Part shown: in pieces, positions 17,978 to 26,459 of the stretch
How the letters are laid out: each line of letters begins with the position of its first letter
Position numbering within the stretch: the stretch's first letter is position 1
Assembly: GCF_040649515.1 (NCBI RefSeq)
Contig: NZ_JBEZFP010000006.1
Coordinates: 1 to 64,000, forward strand
DNA length: 64,000 bases
Direction: 5' to 3'
DNA from: Yinghuangia elevatio
GTDB taxonomy: Bacteria > Actinomycetota > Actinomycetes > Streptomycetales > Streptomycetaceae
The notes under the pieces: model-generated
What the model saw: the letters and a program-made list of their open reading frames with translations, nothing else
What the model was told of the DNA's origin: nothing
Databases searched by the model: none
Program-made: the position numbers and the translations under genes

Positions 17978-18718
17978 GTGGAGGGTTCCGAAAGACCGCG
18001 CTGGGACGGCGACGTGCGTTCGGCCGTTCGGGCGTACGGGGGCTGGATCGTCGTGCTCGTCGGCGCCGTGCTGTGTGCGGTGGGCTGGTACGGCGTGTCG
18101 GGCGAGAAGCACGAGGCCCGGCAGCTCCCGTACATCGCGTCGGCCACGGTGCCCGGTGCGGCGCTGATCGTCGCGGGCGCGGTCCTGGTGGCCGCACGTC
18201 TGCGGGGCGGAGGCGGGTCCGACGACGCGCTGCGGCGGCAGGTGGCGGAACTCCATGCGCTGATCCTGGAGCCGGTCGGTGCGGACGGCGGTGCCGGGGA
18301 GACCCGGGCCGGAGAGACGCGTGACGGCGCGGCCGGGGTGGCGAACGGCGGTCGTACGTCCGGTGGTTCGTCAGCCGGGGCGGTGGCCGCGGGGCCCGGG
18401 TCCGCGGCTGACGGCAGCGGCGAGGGGAACGTCGTCGCGAGCGGCGACACGCCGTTCGTCTCGCTACGTGGCGGAGCGCGTTACCACCGGCCCGACTGCG
18501 AGCTGGTGCGCGGCAAGAACGGCGTGTTCGCCCTCCGCCCGAAGCAGGCGGCCGAACTCGACCTGCGGCCGTGCGCGTTGTGCGACCCCGACGACACGGG
18601 TGCGGCTCCGGCGGCCCCGTCCGCGTCGTCCTCGGCGACCCCCTCGGGTCCTTCCCCGGGCCCGGCCCCGGGGTCCCCCGCCGCGCCCCCGTCTGCCGCG
18701 CCCGGCGACGCGGACTGA
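17978..18718 (+). CDS. Two-helix membrane protein with a C-terminal Cys motif
   Basis: A 246-residue protein. Helices lie at about 22-42 and 51-72 (ASATVPGAALIVAGAVLVAA), then a variable Gly/Ala linker. The C-terminal domain contains HRPDCELVRGK and RPCALC, giving Cys residues that resemble the small metal-binding or Ada-like motif in related Streptomyces proteins beside liv-type genes. A long Pro/Ala/Ser tail follows. Position 53 bp before the fused permease suggests co-transcription. The role is unknown; I infer an accessory to the transporter only from position. Confidence 0.72.
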   Translation: MEGSERPRWDGDVRSAVRAYGGWIVVLVGAVLCAVGWYGVSGEKHEARQLPYIASATVPGAALIVAGAVLVAARLRGGGGSDDALRRQVAELHALILEPVGADGGAGETRAGETRDGAAGVANGGRTSGGSSAGAVAAGPGSAADGSGEGNVVASGDTPFVSLRGGARYHRPDCELVRGKNGVFALRPKQAAELDLRPCALCDPDDTGAAPAAPSASSSATPSGPSPGPAPGSPAAPPSAAPGDAD

Positions 18719-18770
18719 CGCCGCCGATGCCTGAGACCGCGGCCGCCGGCCGGAGGGCGGCCCCGCGCCC

Positions 18771-20819
18771 ATGCTGACCATCGACCTCGCCCTCGCCGGG
18801 CTGGCCGTCGGGGCGATCGCCGCGCTCGGCGCGGTCGGCCTGATCACGTCGTACCGGGCGACCGGCGTGTTCAACCTGGGGTTCGGGGCCCTGGCGATGC
18901 TCATCGCCTACCTGCTCTGGCAGCAGGTGCGCGTGTGGGGATGGCCGGTGGTGCCCGCCGCGCTGTTCGACGTCCTGGTGGTCGCACCCGCGTTCGGGCT
19001 GCTGCTCGAACGCTTCGTCTTCCGAGGGCTGGGCAGGCGCGGAGCGGGGCCGGCCGAGATGCTCGCCGCGTCGCTGGGCGTACTCGTGCTGCTGCTCGGC
19101 ATCGCGATCCTGACGTGGGGCACCGAGTCGCGTCTCGACCCGCCGACCCTGTTCGAGACCGGCTCGATCGAGCTGTGGGGCGGCGCGACGGTGTCCGAGG
19201 CCGCGCTCATCGACCTGGGCGTGGTCGTCGGGGTGGCGGTCGTGGTCGCGGCGGTCACGCGCTTCACCCGTTTCGGTGCCGAGCTCCGGGCCGTCGTCGA
19301 CCGCCGTGAGCTGGCCGAGCTGAGCGGCGTCGCGGCGGACCGCGTGTCGGCGGTGGGCTGGGCCTTCGGGTCGATGCTGGCGGGTCTGACCGGGATCCTG
19401 CTGGCGCCGCACGTACGCCTGGACCCGTTCGGGTTGACCCTCTTGGTCCTGGAGACCATCGGTGTCGCGGTGGCCGCGCGGCTGGCGAGCCTGCCGGTGG
19501 CCATCCTGGTGGCGGTGGCGATCGGCGTCGGGCAGAGCGAGTTGACGCGCGTGCAGTTGGAGGGGAAGGCGCAGAACCTTCTGCAGGCCTTGCAGTCCAA
19601 CCTGTTCGTGGTGGTCCTGCTGCTGGCTCTGCTGCTCTTGCCGCGCATGGTCGAGGTCGGTTCGCGCGCTTCGTACCCGCGTGTGGACGCGGGGACGCGG
19701 ACACGACTGCCCGCGCTGTGGTGGCTGCCGTACCCGATCCTGCTGGCCGCGCCGCTCGCGCTGGGCACCGAGCACTTGCGGTCCGCGCAGCAGATCCCGG
19801 CGCTGGCCATCGTGTTCGTGTCGCTGGTGATCCTGACCGGGTACGCCGGGCAGGTGTCGCTCGGCCAGGCCGGGTACGCGGGCCTCGGCGCGCTGTTCGC
19901 GGCGTCGCTGATGAGCGGGAAGTTCCTCGGGCTCCCGGAGGTGCCCGGCTTGCTCGCGCTGCTGCTCGCGACGCTGCTGGTGGTGCCGGTGGGGGTGCTC
20001 ACCGGCTACCCGGCGATCCGGCGGCGCGGTCTCGCGCTGGCCCTGACGACGTTCGCCGTCGCGGTGGTGGTGAGCAGGTTCGTGTTCGCGCAGCCGATGT
20101 TCACGACCGGTCTGCGGCTGGACCACCCGTGGCCGTTCTCCGGCGAACGTTCTTTCTATGTCCTCGAGTTGGTCTGCCTGGGGCTGACGCTGCTGCTCGT
20201 ACGCCGACTGCACACCGGGCGCCTGGGCCGCATGCTGGTGGCCACGCGCGACAGCGAGGGCGGGGCTGCGGCGTCGGGGGTGGACGTACCGGGGCTGAAG
20301 GTGTTCGTGTTCGCGGTGAGCGCGGGGGTGGCGGGGCTCGGGGGTGCGCTCATGGGCATGAGCGGACGCGCCTTCGACGCCCAGACGTTCGACCCGCTGG
20401 TGGGGCTGATCTGGTTCGCGGCGGTGGTGGTGTTCGGGGTGGACAGCGCGGCGGGCGCGGTGCTCGCGGCGGCGCTGATCGTGGGCCTCGACAGCGGGAC
20501 GCGGGCGGGTGTGTCGACGATCGTGATCGGTGCGGGCGCGGTGCTGCTGTCGCGTATGCCCGGTGGTGCGCTGGCGACGGCCCGGCGGTTGCTCGGGCCG
20601 CTGTGGACCGAGGACCCGGAGGCGGGGTCGGGGTTGCGGCCGGGGTGGGGTGCGGTGCGTCTCACGCCTGCGGGTGAGGCGTTGCGGGGGCGGGTGCGAC
20701 GGCGTGCGGCTACCGCGGCGGCGGCTGCCGGGGGTTCGGGCGCAGTTGGAGCTGGGGCTGCTGGGGCTGGGATCGGGGCGGCGACTGAGGTGGCCGCGCG
20801 GGACGGGGGCCGTCCGTGA
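18771..20819 (+). CDS. Fused LivH-LivM type ABC permease
   Basis: Most bacteria encode LivH and LivM separately; here one 682-residue protein contains both. The LivH half spans about 1-295 (early NLGFGALAMLIAYL matches the LivH core) and the LivM half about 315-615 (GYAGQVSLGQAGYAGLGALFA matches LivM). A Gly/Ala-rich cytoplasmic tail follows. The protein would form the whole membrane channel with LivG and LivF. The stop overlaps the livG GTG by four bases. The ATG at 18771 lacks a close Shine-Dalgarno; GGAGGGCGG lies about 17 bases upstream. Confidence 0.9.
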   Translation: MLTIDLALAGLAVGAIAALGAVGLITSYRATGVFNLGFGALAMLIAYLLWQQVRVWGWPVVPAALFDVLVVAPAFGLLLERFVFRGLGRRGAGPAEMLAASLGVLVLLLGIAILTWGTESRLDPPTLFETGSIELWGGATVSEAALIDLGVVVGVAVVVAAVTRFTRFGAELRAVVDRRELAELSGVAADRVSAVGWAFGSMLAGLTGILLAPHVRLDPFGLTLLVLETIGVAVAARLASLPVAILVAVAIGVGQSELTRVQLEGKAQNLLQALQSNLFVVVLLLALLLLPRMVEVGSRASYPRVDAGTRTRLPALWWLPYPILLAAPLALGTEHLRSAQQIPALAIVFVSLVILTGYAGQVSLGQAGYAGLGALFAASLMSGKFLGLPEVPGLLALLLATLLVVPVGVLTGYPAIRRRGLALALTTFAVAVVVSRFVFAQPMFTTGLRLDHPWPFSGERSFYVLELVCLGLTLLLVRRLHTGRLGRMLVATRDSEGGAAASGVDVPGLKVFVFAVSAGVAGLGGALMGMSGRAFDAQTFDPLVGLIWFAAVVVFGVDSAAGAVLAAALIVGLDSGTRAGVSTIVIGAGAVLLSRMPGGALATARRLLGPLWTEDPEAGSGLRPGWGAVRLTPAGEALRGRVRRRAATAAAAAGGSGAVGAGAAGAGIGAATEVAARDGGRP

Positions 20820-21727
20820 CGCGGCGTCAGTCGGACGTACCGAGCCTGCAAGCACGGGGCCTGGTACGCCACTTCGGCGGTCTGCGGGCCGTCGACGGGG
20901 TCGACCTGGCGGTGCCGCCGGGGGAGGTGACGGCGGTGATCGGGCCGAACGGTGCGGGCAAGAGCACGCTGTTCCACTGCCTGGCCGGCGCGCAGCGGCC
21001 GGACGAGGGGCGCATCAGGCTCGGCGAGCGCGACATCACGCGCCTGGCGGACCACCGGCGCGCGCGGCTGGGCATCGCACGGACGTTCCAGGTCGTGTCG
21101 GTGTTCCCGAGCCTGACGGTGGCCGACAATCTGCGGGTCGGTGCGGAGAACCGTACGGGTGCGAGTGCCACCGCGCGGTTGCTGGGGCTGCCGGATGCGG
21201 CGCGTGGGCGTACCCGGACTGCGGTGGAGGCGGCGTTGGAGCTGGTCGGGCTGACCGAACTGCGGGATGTGCGCTGCGGGGAGCTGCCGACCGGGACGTT
21301 GCGGCTGGTGGAGTTGGGGCGGGCGCTGGCGTCGCGGCCGTCGGTGCTGCTGCTCGACGAGCCGGCGAGCGGGTTGGACGACACGGAGACCGGGCGGCTG
21401 AGGGTGCTGCTGCGGGGCCTCGCGGACGACGGGCTCGCGGTGCTGTTGGTGGAGCACGACATGGAACTCGTGTTCGGGGTGGCGGACTCGGTGCATGTGA
21501 TGGCGGCCGGGCGAATCGTGGCGTCGGGGCCGCCCGAACAGGTACGCGAAAACGAGGCGGCGCGCGCGGCCTACCTCGATCCCGTGACCGGCGACGCCCA
21601 CGGCGCGGCAGACGAGCCCCCATCCCCGTCCCCGCGACCGCCGGACGACGAGGACCCGCGACCTCTCGGCGTACGCGGATCGCAGCCCCCGGACGAACAG
21701 GGAACGCCCCGGGACGGTGAGCGCTGA
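20816..21727 (+). CDS. livG: ABC transporter ATPase, LivG type
   Basis: A 303-residue ATPase of the branched-chain amino-acid type. Walker A is GPNGAGKST, Walker B is VLLLDEPASGLDD, and the signature loop reads LPTGTLRLVELG instead of LSGGQ, a variant seen in actinobacterial LivG proteins. The family's LGIARTFQ sequence is present. The C-terminal 60 residues are a disordered Pro/Asp-rich extension. It begins with GTG overlapping the permease stop, and its own stop overlaps the livF ATG by one base, so the three genes are translationally coupled. Confidence 0.93.
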   Translation: MTRRQSDVPSLQARGLVRHFGGLRAVDGVDLAVPPGEVTAVIGPNGAGKSTLFHCLAGAQRPDEGRIRLGERDITRLADHRRARLGIARTFQVVSVFPSLTVADNLRVGAENRTGASATARLLGLPDAARGRTRTAVEAALELVGLTELRDVRCGELPTGTLRLVELGRALASRPSVLLLDEPASGLDDTETGRLRVLLRGLADDGLAVLLVEHDMELVFGVADSVHVMAAGRIVASGPPEQVRENEAARAAYLDPVTGDAHGAADEPPSPSPRPPDDEDPRPLGVRGSQPPDEQGTPRDGER

Positions 21728-22407
21728 TGCCCGTCTCCCTCGCCCTCCACGACGTCCGCGTCCGCTACGGCCCCGTCGAGGCCCTGCACGGCGTCGACCT
21801 CGCCTTCCCGGCCGGCGCCGTCACCGCCCTCCTCGGCCGCAACGGCGCCGGACGCTCCACCCTCCTGCGCACACTCGCGGGCCTCCTGTCCCCCACCACC
21901 GGCCGCATCGAATGGGACGGCCGCGACGTCACCCGCTGGACCGCCTCCGAACGCGCCCGCGACGGACTCGCCCTCATCCCGGACGGCCACGGCGTCTTCG
22001 CGGGGCTCTCCGTCCGCGACAACCTCCGCGTCTTCGCAAGCGCCGACACCATCGATCCGGCCCTCGACGCGTTCCCCGTCCTCCGCAAGCGACTCGGCCA
22101 ACGCGCCGGCACCCTGTCGGGCGGCGAACAACAGATGCTCGCGGTCTCCCGCGCCCTGCTCCGTCCGTCGCGCGTCCTGCTCCTCGACGAGCTGAGCCAG
22201 GGCTTGGCGCCCCGCGTCGTGGCCCAGCTCTACGACGTCGTCTCCGAACTCGCCGCCGGACAGCGGACCGTGGTCCTGGTCGAGCAGTACGCCGGGGAAG
22301 CGCTGCGCCGCGCCGACGTCGCGTACGTCCTGCGCCGCGGCCGCGTCGCCTTCGCCGGCGAACCCGGCGAACTCCTCACCGACGGCCACGCCTCCCTCTT
22401 CGACTGA
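21727..22407 (+). CDS. livF: ABC transporter ATPase, LivF type, with Arg in Walker A
   Basis: A 226-residue LivF-type ATPase, second of the two nucleotide-binding subunits. It has TLSGGEQQMLAVSRAL as signature and VLLLDELSQGLAP as Walker B. Walker A reads GRNGAGRST: the nucleotide-binding Lys is Arg, encoded by CGC. If this is real the site may bind ATP weakly, so the dimer with LivG could have one weak site as in asymmetric ABC proteins. It is short, ending soon after the core, and overlaps livG by one base. Confidence 0.9.
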   Translation: MPVSLALHDVRVRYGPVEALHGVDLAFPAGAVTALLGRNGAGRSTLLRTLAGLLSPTTGRIEWDGRDVTRWTASERARDGLALIPDGHGVFAGLSVRDNLRVFASADTIDPALDAFPVLRKRLGQRAGTLSGGEQQMLAVSRALLRPSRVLLLDELSQGLAPRVVAQLYDVVSELAAGQRTVVLVEQYAGEALRRADVAYVLRRGRVAFAGEPGELLTDGHASLFD

Positions 22408-22790
22408 CGCGGCCCTCGACTGACGCGGCGGGGGCCGGATGGACACGCAAGCACCGACGGCGCCGAACGCTCAGGACGCTGCGGCAAGACCGGGCGGCCG
22501 GGGCCGGCTGACGTACGCGGTGGCCGTACGCCGGTGCGTGCTCATCGGCGCGGGTGGTCTGCTGCTCGCCGCCGTCTTCGCAAGCTCCCGAAATCCTTGG
22601 AACCTCCGGGTGTTCGAGACGGCCATCTGTGCTGCCCTGGTCCTGTCTGCCTTCCAGAGCGCGCCGCACTGTTCTGCGAGCCGGTCGCCTACGATTGAAC
22701 GCCAGTTCTCGATCCGGTAGTCGGAGCGTCCGCCAAACGACCGCGCACGCGCGGCAGATCGGACGCCCCCGGCCACCCCTCATGTGTCAT
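22408..22790. other. Gap between livF and the amidohydrolase stop
   Basis: It holds only the doubtful ORF at 22439-22720 listed separately. No convincing terminator hairpin for livF was found. Confidence 0.4.
22439..22720 (+). CDS. Doubtful small membrane protein
   Basis: A 93-residue frame starting at ATG 22439, 31 bp after livF. It has one clear hydrophobic helix at about 31-48 (RRCVLIGAGGLLLAAVFAS) and a second weaker one at 58-70. The last 20 residues look like out-of-frame sequence, so it could be truncated, frameshifted or not a gene. A minus-strand frame covers the same DNA. No family is recognised. Confidence 0.35.
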   Translation: MDTQAPTAPNAQDAAARPGGRGRLTYAVAVRRCVLIGAGGLLLAAVFASSRNPWNLRVFETAICAALVLSAFQSAPHCSASRSPTIERQFSIR

Positions 22791-24008
22791 TCAGCGGACG
22801 ACGCCGCGCAGCACCACCTTTGCCGGTGAGAGCAACACGCCCACGTCGTCGCGCGGATCGGCGTCGTAGACCACGAAGTCGGCGGAGGCACCTTCTTCGA
22901 GGCCGGGGCGGCCGAGCCACGCCCGCGCCGACCAGGTGGCCGCCGACAGGGCCGCGGTCGGCGGGAGGCCGGCGCGGACGAGTTCCACGACTTCGTGGCC
23001 CACCAGCCCGTGCGCGAGGGCGCCGCCCGCATCCGTGCCGACGTAGACCGGGATCCCCGCGTCGTACGCCGCGCGCACGGTGGCGTACCGGCGCGCGTGC
23101 AACGCCCGCATGTGGGCGGCGTATTCGGGGAACTTGGCGGCCGCGGCGTCGGCGATGCCCGGGAAGGTGTCGATGTTGACCAGGGTCGGCACGATCGCCG
23201 TTCCCCGTGCGGCGAACTCCGGGATCATGTCCTCGGTCAGGCCTGTCGCGTGCTCGATGCAGTCGATCCCGGCGGCCACGAGGTCCGGCAGCGACTCCTC
23301 CGAGAAGCAGTGCGCGGTGACGCGGGCGCCCACGGCGTGTGCCGCGTCGATGGCCTCCTTGAGCGCGTCGTACGGCCAGCACGGCACCAGGTCGCCCCGG
23401 TCGCGGTCGATCCAGTCGCCGACCAGCTTGACCCAGCCGTCGCCGCGCCGGGCCTCCTGCACGACGTACGCGGTGAGGTCGCCCGGTTCGATCTCGTGCG
23501 CGTAGTTGCGGATGTAGCGGCGCGGGCGGGCGAGATGGCGGCCGGCGCGGATGAGCCGGGGCAGGTCCTCGCGGCCGTCGACCCAGCGGGTGTCGGCGGG
23601 CGAGCCGGCGTCGCGCAGCAGCAGGGCGCCCGCGTCGCGGTCGGTGAGGGCCTGGCGCTCGCTGGTGTCGTGGTCGACGGCGCCGTGTGCGTCGAGGCCC
23701 ACATGACAGTGCGCGTCGACGAGGCCGGGCAGCACCCAGCCGCGTACGGTCGTCGCCTCTTCCGCGGTGAAGCGGGGCCGCTCGAAGGTGATGCGGCCGT
23801 CCAGGACCCAGAGTTCGTCGCGGACGTCGTCCGGCGCGACGAGGATCGGCCCGACGACGTGCAGCGGGCCGTGCGTATCCCGCGGCCTCCTCCCGCTGCC
23901 GCTGCCGACGGCGCCCGCGTTCCCGTCGCCGTGACCACGCCCGCTGCTGTTGCCTTTGCCGTGGCTGTTGCCGTGGCTGTGGCTGTTGCCGTTGCCGCCT
24001 TCGTTCAC
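22791..24008 (-). CDS. Amidohydrolase (imidazolonepropionase-like) with a low-complexity N-terminus
   Basis: A 405-residue metal-dependent hydrolase. The metal motif is H100-x-H102 in GLVDAHCHVG. Further landmarks are TAHCFSEESL, CIEHATGL and GTDAGGALAHG, which supply the remaining His and Asp ligands. The substrate is unknown, but cyclic amides or prolidase-type peptides are typical for this branch. It starts with GTG at 24008, overlapping the exonuclease stop by four bases. The first 45 residues are made of Gly, Asn, Ser and His in a hexanucleotide repeat, absent as far as I recall from usual homologues; the core starts near residue 46. Confidence 0.88.
   Translation of the reverse strand: MNEGGNGNSHSHGNSHGKGNSSGRGHGDGNAGAVGSGSGRRPRDTHGPLHVVGPILVAPDDVRDELWVLDGRITFERPRFTAEEATTVRGWVLPGLVDAHCHVGLDAHGAVDHDTSERQALTDRDAGALLLRDAGSPADTRWVDGREDLPRLIRAGRHLARPRRYIRNYAHEIEPGDLTAYVVQEARRGDGWVKLVGDWIDRDRGDLVPCWPYDALKEAIDAAHAVGARVTAHCFSEESLPDLVAAGIDCIEHATGLTEDMIPEFAARGTAIVPTLVNIDTFPGIADAAAAKFPEYAAHMRALHARRYATVRAAYDAGIPVYVGTDAGGALAHGLVGHEVVELVRAGLPPTAALSAATWSARAWLGRPGLEEGASADFVVYDADPRDDVGVLLSPAKVVLRGVVR
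23949..23996. repeat. Hexanucleotide repeat inside the amidohydrolase start
   Basis: Eight consecutive 6-bp units of the form GTKGCY (GTTGCC, TTTGCC, GTGGCT, GTTGCC, GTGGCT, GTGGCT, GTTGCC, GTTGCC) encode Gly-Asn/Ser-His/Gly-Lys dipeptides on the minus strand. The unit is a multiple of three, so length changes keep the frame. Confidence 0.8.
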
Positions 24009-25114
24009 GATGCCCCTCCCCTGCCGACGCCCGGCACCGGACCGTCCGTCACGCCCGCATCCGCCACGCCCGCACCCCCGTCGGCATCCGTCCTGGCGCG
24101 CGGCACCGCGCCTGCTCCCGGACCGCCGCCTACGGGGCGATCCCCGGTCTCAGCCTCGCCGCCAGCCGCCACAGGCGCCACCGCACCCGCCACCGAATCT
24201 CCTTTGGCCGACGGACGCGACGGGCCCGACGCAGCCGTCGGCGCCACCGGCCATTCGCCCGCGATGCGTTCGCCGTGCCCCGGCTTCGTACGGTCCAGGT
24301 ACGCCTGGAACGACGCCGCCTGCTCCGCCGCCCACGCGCGCTGCTCGTTGTGCAGCGTCCGCACGTCGAGGGCCGCGAGCTTCGGGTAGCGGGCGCCCAG
24401 TTCCACGGCGAGCCGCAGGCACGCCTCCGCGTCGCCGTCCGCCGTGTGCGCGTCCGCGAGCGCGACCCCGTAGAAGGCGCTGGTCGCCTCCAGCGTGCGC
24501 TTGCCGCGCCGGAAGCGGTCCTGGTGCTTGTCGATGAGCAGCGGATCGATGATGGGGCCGATCACCGCCGTGCGTTCGGCCAGCGTCCTTCGTCCGTGCC
24601 GTCGCAACTCGGCCTCCAGCAACGACAGATCGAACACCGCGTTGTAGATCGCGACCGGTGTCCCGGCGTCGAGGTACGCGGCCAGCACGTCGGCGAGTTC
24701 GTCGAGGCAGTCGACGGCCGGCCTGCCGTGCTCACGCGCGTACGCGGTCGTGATCCCGTGCACCGCGGTGGCCTCCTCCGGGATCTCCCGGTCGCCCGGA
24801 TGGACGAGCCACGTCCGGTGTACTCCCGAGGTGTCGCAGACCGCCGCGGTGACGATGAAGTCGGAGGAGACGTCCACTCCGGAGGTCTCCAGGTCGAACG
24901 CCGCCAACTCCCTTTGGTGCCAGCCCGTGTGGGTCCCCCGGGCCGGTGCCGCGGGCTTGGGCTCGCAGTTGCGGCAGTACGTCGTCCACGCTCCGCCGAC
25001 GCGCGTCAACACCCCGTCGCCGGGCGGGACATACGTCGAACAGGTGGCACAGGCAGCGCCATATCGGTTGGTGGCCACAGGCTGGTTACCTCGCTCGGTA
25101 CGTCGGTTCACCAT
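24005..25114 (-). CDS. DEDDh 3'-5' exonuclease with N-terminal zinc knuckle
   Basis: A 369-residue DnaQ/epsilon-type exonuclease. Exo I is FDLETSG with D74 and E76, Exo II is YNAVFDLSLL, and Exo III is the HTADGDAEA block with the DEDDh His and Asp. It has an N-terminal four-Cys motif C22-x2-C25...C47-x2-C50 likely to bind zinc, and a disordered Ala/Gly/Pro-rich tail of about 75 residues. The ATG at 25114 lacks a binding site; a GTG at 25078 (357 residues) with GAGG upstream is an equally good start and keeps the zinc motif. It is co-transcribed with the amidohydrolase. Confidence 0.85.
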   Translation of the reverse strand: MVNRRTERGNQPVATNRYGAACATCSTYVPPGDGVLTRVGGAWTTYCRNCEPKPAAPARGTHTGWHQRELAAFDLETSGVDVSSDFIVTAAVCDTSGVHRTWLVHPGDREIPEEATAVHGITTAYAREHGRPAVDCLDELADVLAAYLDAGTPVAIYNAVFDLSLLEAELRRHGRRTLAERTAVIGPIIDPLLIDKHQDRFRRGKRTLEATSAFYGVALADAHTADGDAEACLRLAVELGARYPKLAALDVRTLHNEQRAWAAEQAASFQAYLDRTKPGHGERIAGEWPVAPTAASGPSRPSAKGDSVAGAVAPVAAGGEAETGDRPVGGGPGAGAVPRARTDADGGAGVADAGVTDGPVPGVGRGGAS

Positions 25115-25226
25115 GCGTCACGATCATCACCACGCTACGCGCTGCCAACGACGTCGGAGGGTACGGCACGCGCTCGCGCGCCCGGGGCCCTCCACGGCAC
25201 GGCCCCGGCAGTGCCAGGATGTGCGC

Positions 25227-26453
25227 GTGCGCGTACTGCTCTCCGACGGTTTCGGTATGACCTCACGTCAGGCTGCCCAGCTTCTGCGGCAGGCGGGACA
25301 CGAGGTCGAGGTCCTGGCGCCCCCGGGCCGTCCGCCGCTGCGCCTGCCGCCGGCGGTGACGCGGGTCCACCCGCTCCCGGCGTACGGCGCGGACCCATGG
25401 GGCTGGCTCGACGCCGCGTCGAAGGTCCTGCACGCCGAGGGGCACGACGTACTGATACCGACCGGTGAGCAAGTGGCAGTGCTGGCACGGGCGGACGTGG
25501 GGGGCACGACGCTCGCGGCGCACCTGGCCGTACCACGCTTCGCCTCGCTCGAACGGGTGCAGGACAAGGTGTCGGCGGGCGTCACGCTCACCGAGATAGG
25601 CCTGCCGCAACCGGAGGCGTCGGTCGTGAGTTCCGCTGAGGCGCTGCGGCAGATCGCCGATCCCCCGATGTACGTCAAGCTGCCGATCGGTACCGCGTCC
25701 AACGGCGTGTTCCCGATCACCCGCCGCGAGGAACTCCTGCGCCTGGCGGACAACCTGGAGGCGCAGGGCGTGTTCGCGGGCGGCGGGCGCGTACTCGTTC
25801 AGGAGCCGGTGCGCGGCCCGGTGGTCAGCGTCCAGTCGGTGTTCGACCACGGCCGCCTCGTCGCGATGCACGCCTACGTCCACGTCGTGCCCGGCAGCCG
25901 GGGCGGCGCGGCCGCGAAGCGCGGCCTGGTGCTCGCCGTTCTCCGTGAGCACATCACTCTGCTGGGCGCACACATCGGCTGGCACGGGGCCCTGTCCATG
26001 GACGGCATCCTCACCGACGACGGCCCGGTCTGGATCGACGTCAATCCGCGCCTGGTCGAGCCGACCAACGCGGCGCTGTCCGGCGTCGACCTGCTGGGCG
26101 CGCTCATCGAAGTGTCCCTCGGCCGGTCCCCGGCCTCGGTTCCGACGGCGCAATCGGGCGCGACCACCCACCAGTTCCTCCAAGGCCTGCTCGGCGCCGG
26201 CGAGCGCGGACGGGCGGCCGTGCTGCGCGAGCTGTGGCACGCCACGGTGCGGCGCGGCGCGTACCGTGACAGCACCGAGGAACTCCTCTCCGTGCGCCGC
26301 GAACCCCGGACGATCCCGGCCCTCCTCGCACTCACCACCGGTCTCCTCGCCGCCCCCGGTTGGACGCTCCGCCGAGCACTCCGCGACGCCGACCGCAACA
26401 CCCTCGCCCCCCACACCTGGCGCCAAATCCGCGCCGGCGCCCCACCCACCTGA
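25227..26453 (+). CDS. ATP-grasp superfamily enzyme
   Basis: A 408-residue protein with an N-terminal Rossmann-like preATP-grasp domain (MRVLLSDGFGMTSRQAAQLL) and an ATP-grasp fold. Landmarks are YVKLPIGTASNGVF, a VQEPVRGPVVSVQSVF strand pair, and the Mg2+-binding end VWIDVNPRLVEPTNAAL. It is related to carboxylate-amine ligases, but I cannot name the substrate. It does not look like a graspetide ligase. I chose GTG 25227 with AGGA seven bases upstream. It is divergent from the exonuclease (112 bp) and convergent with the methyltransferase, whose stop is six bases away. Confidence 0.78.
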   Translation: MRVLLSDGFGMTSRQAAQLLRQAGHEVEVLAPPGRPPLRLPPAVTRVHPLPAYGADPWGWLDAASKVLHAEGHDVLIPTGEQVAVLARADVGGTTLAAHLAVPRFASLERVQDKVSAGVTLTEIGLPQPEASVVSSAEALRQIADPPMYVKLPIGTASNGVFPITRREELLRLADNLEAQGVFAGGGRVLVQEPVRGPVVSVQSVFDHGRLVAMHAYVHVVPGSRGGAAAKRGLVLAVLREHITLLGAHIGWHGALSMDGILTDDGPVWIDVNPRLVEPTNAALSGVDLLGALIEVSLGRSPASVPTAQSGATTHQFLQGLLGAGERGRAAVLRELWHATVRRGAYRDSTEELLSVRREPRTIPALLALTTGLLAAPGWTLRRALRDADRNTLAPHTWRQIRAGAPPT

Positions 26454-26459
26454 CACCGT

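Noticed and set aside
25227..26453. Graspetide ligase
   Set aside because: The N-terminus and ATP-grasp motifs differ from known graspetide ligases, and the small peptide has few Ser/Thr/Lys acceptor sites.
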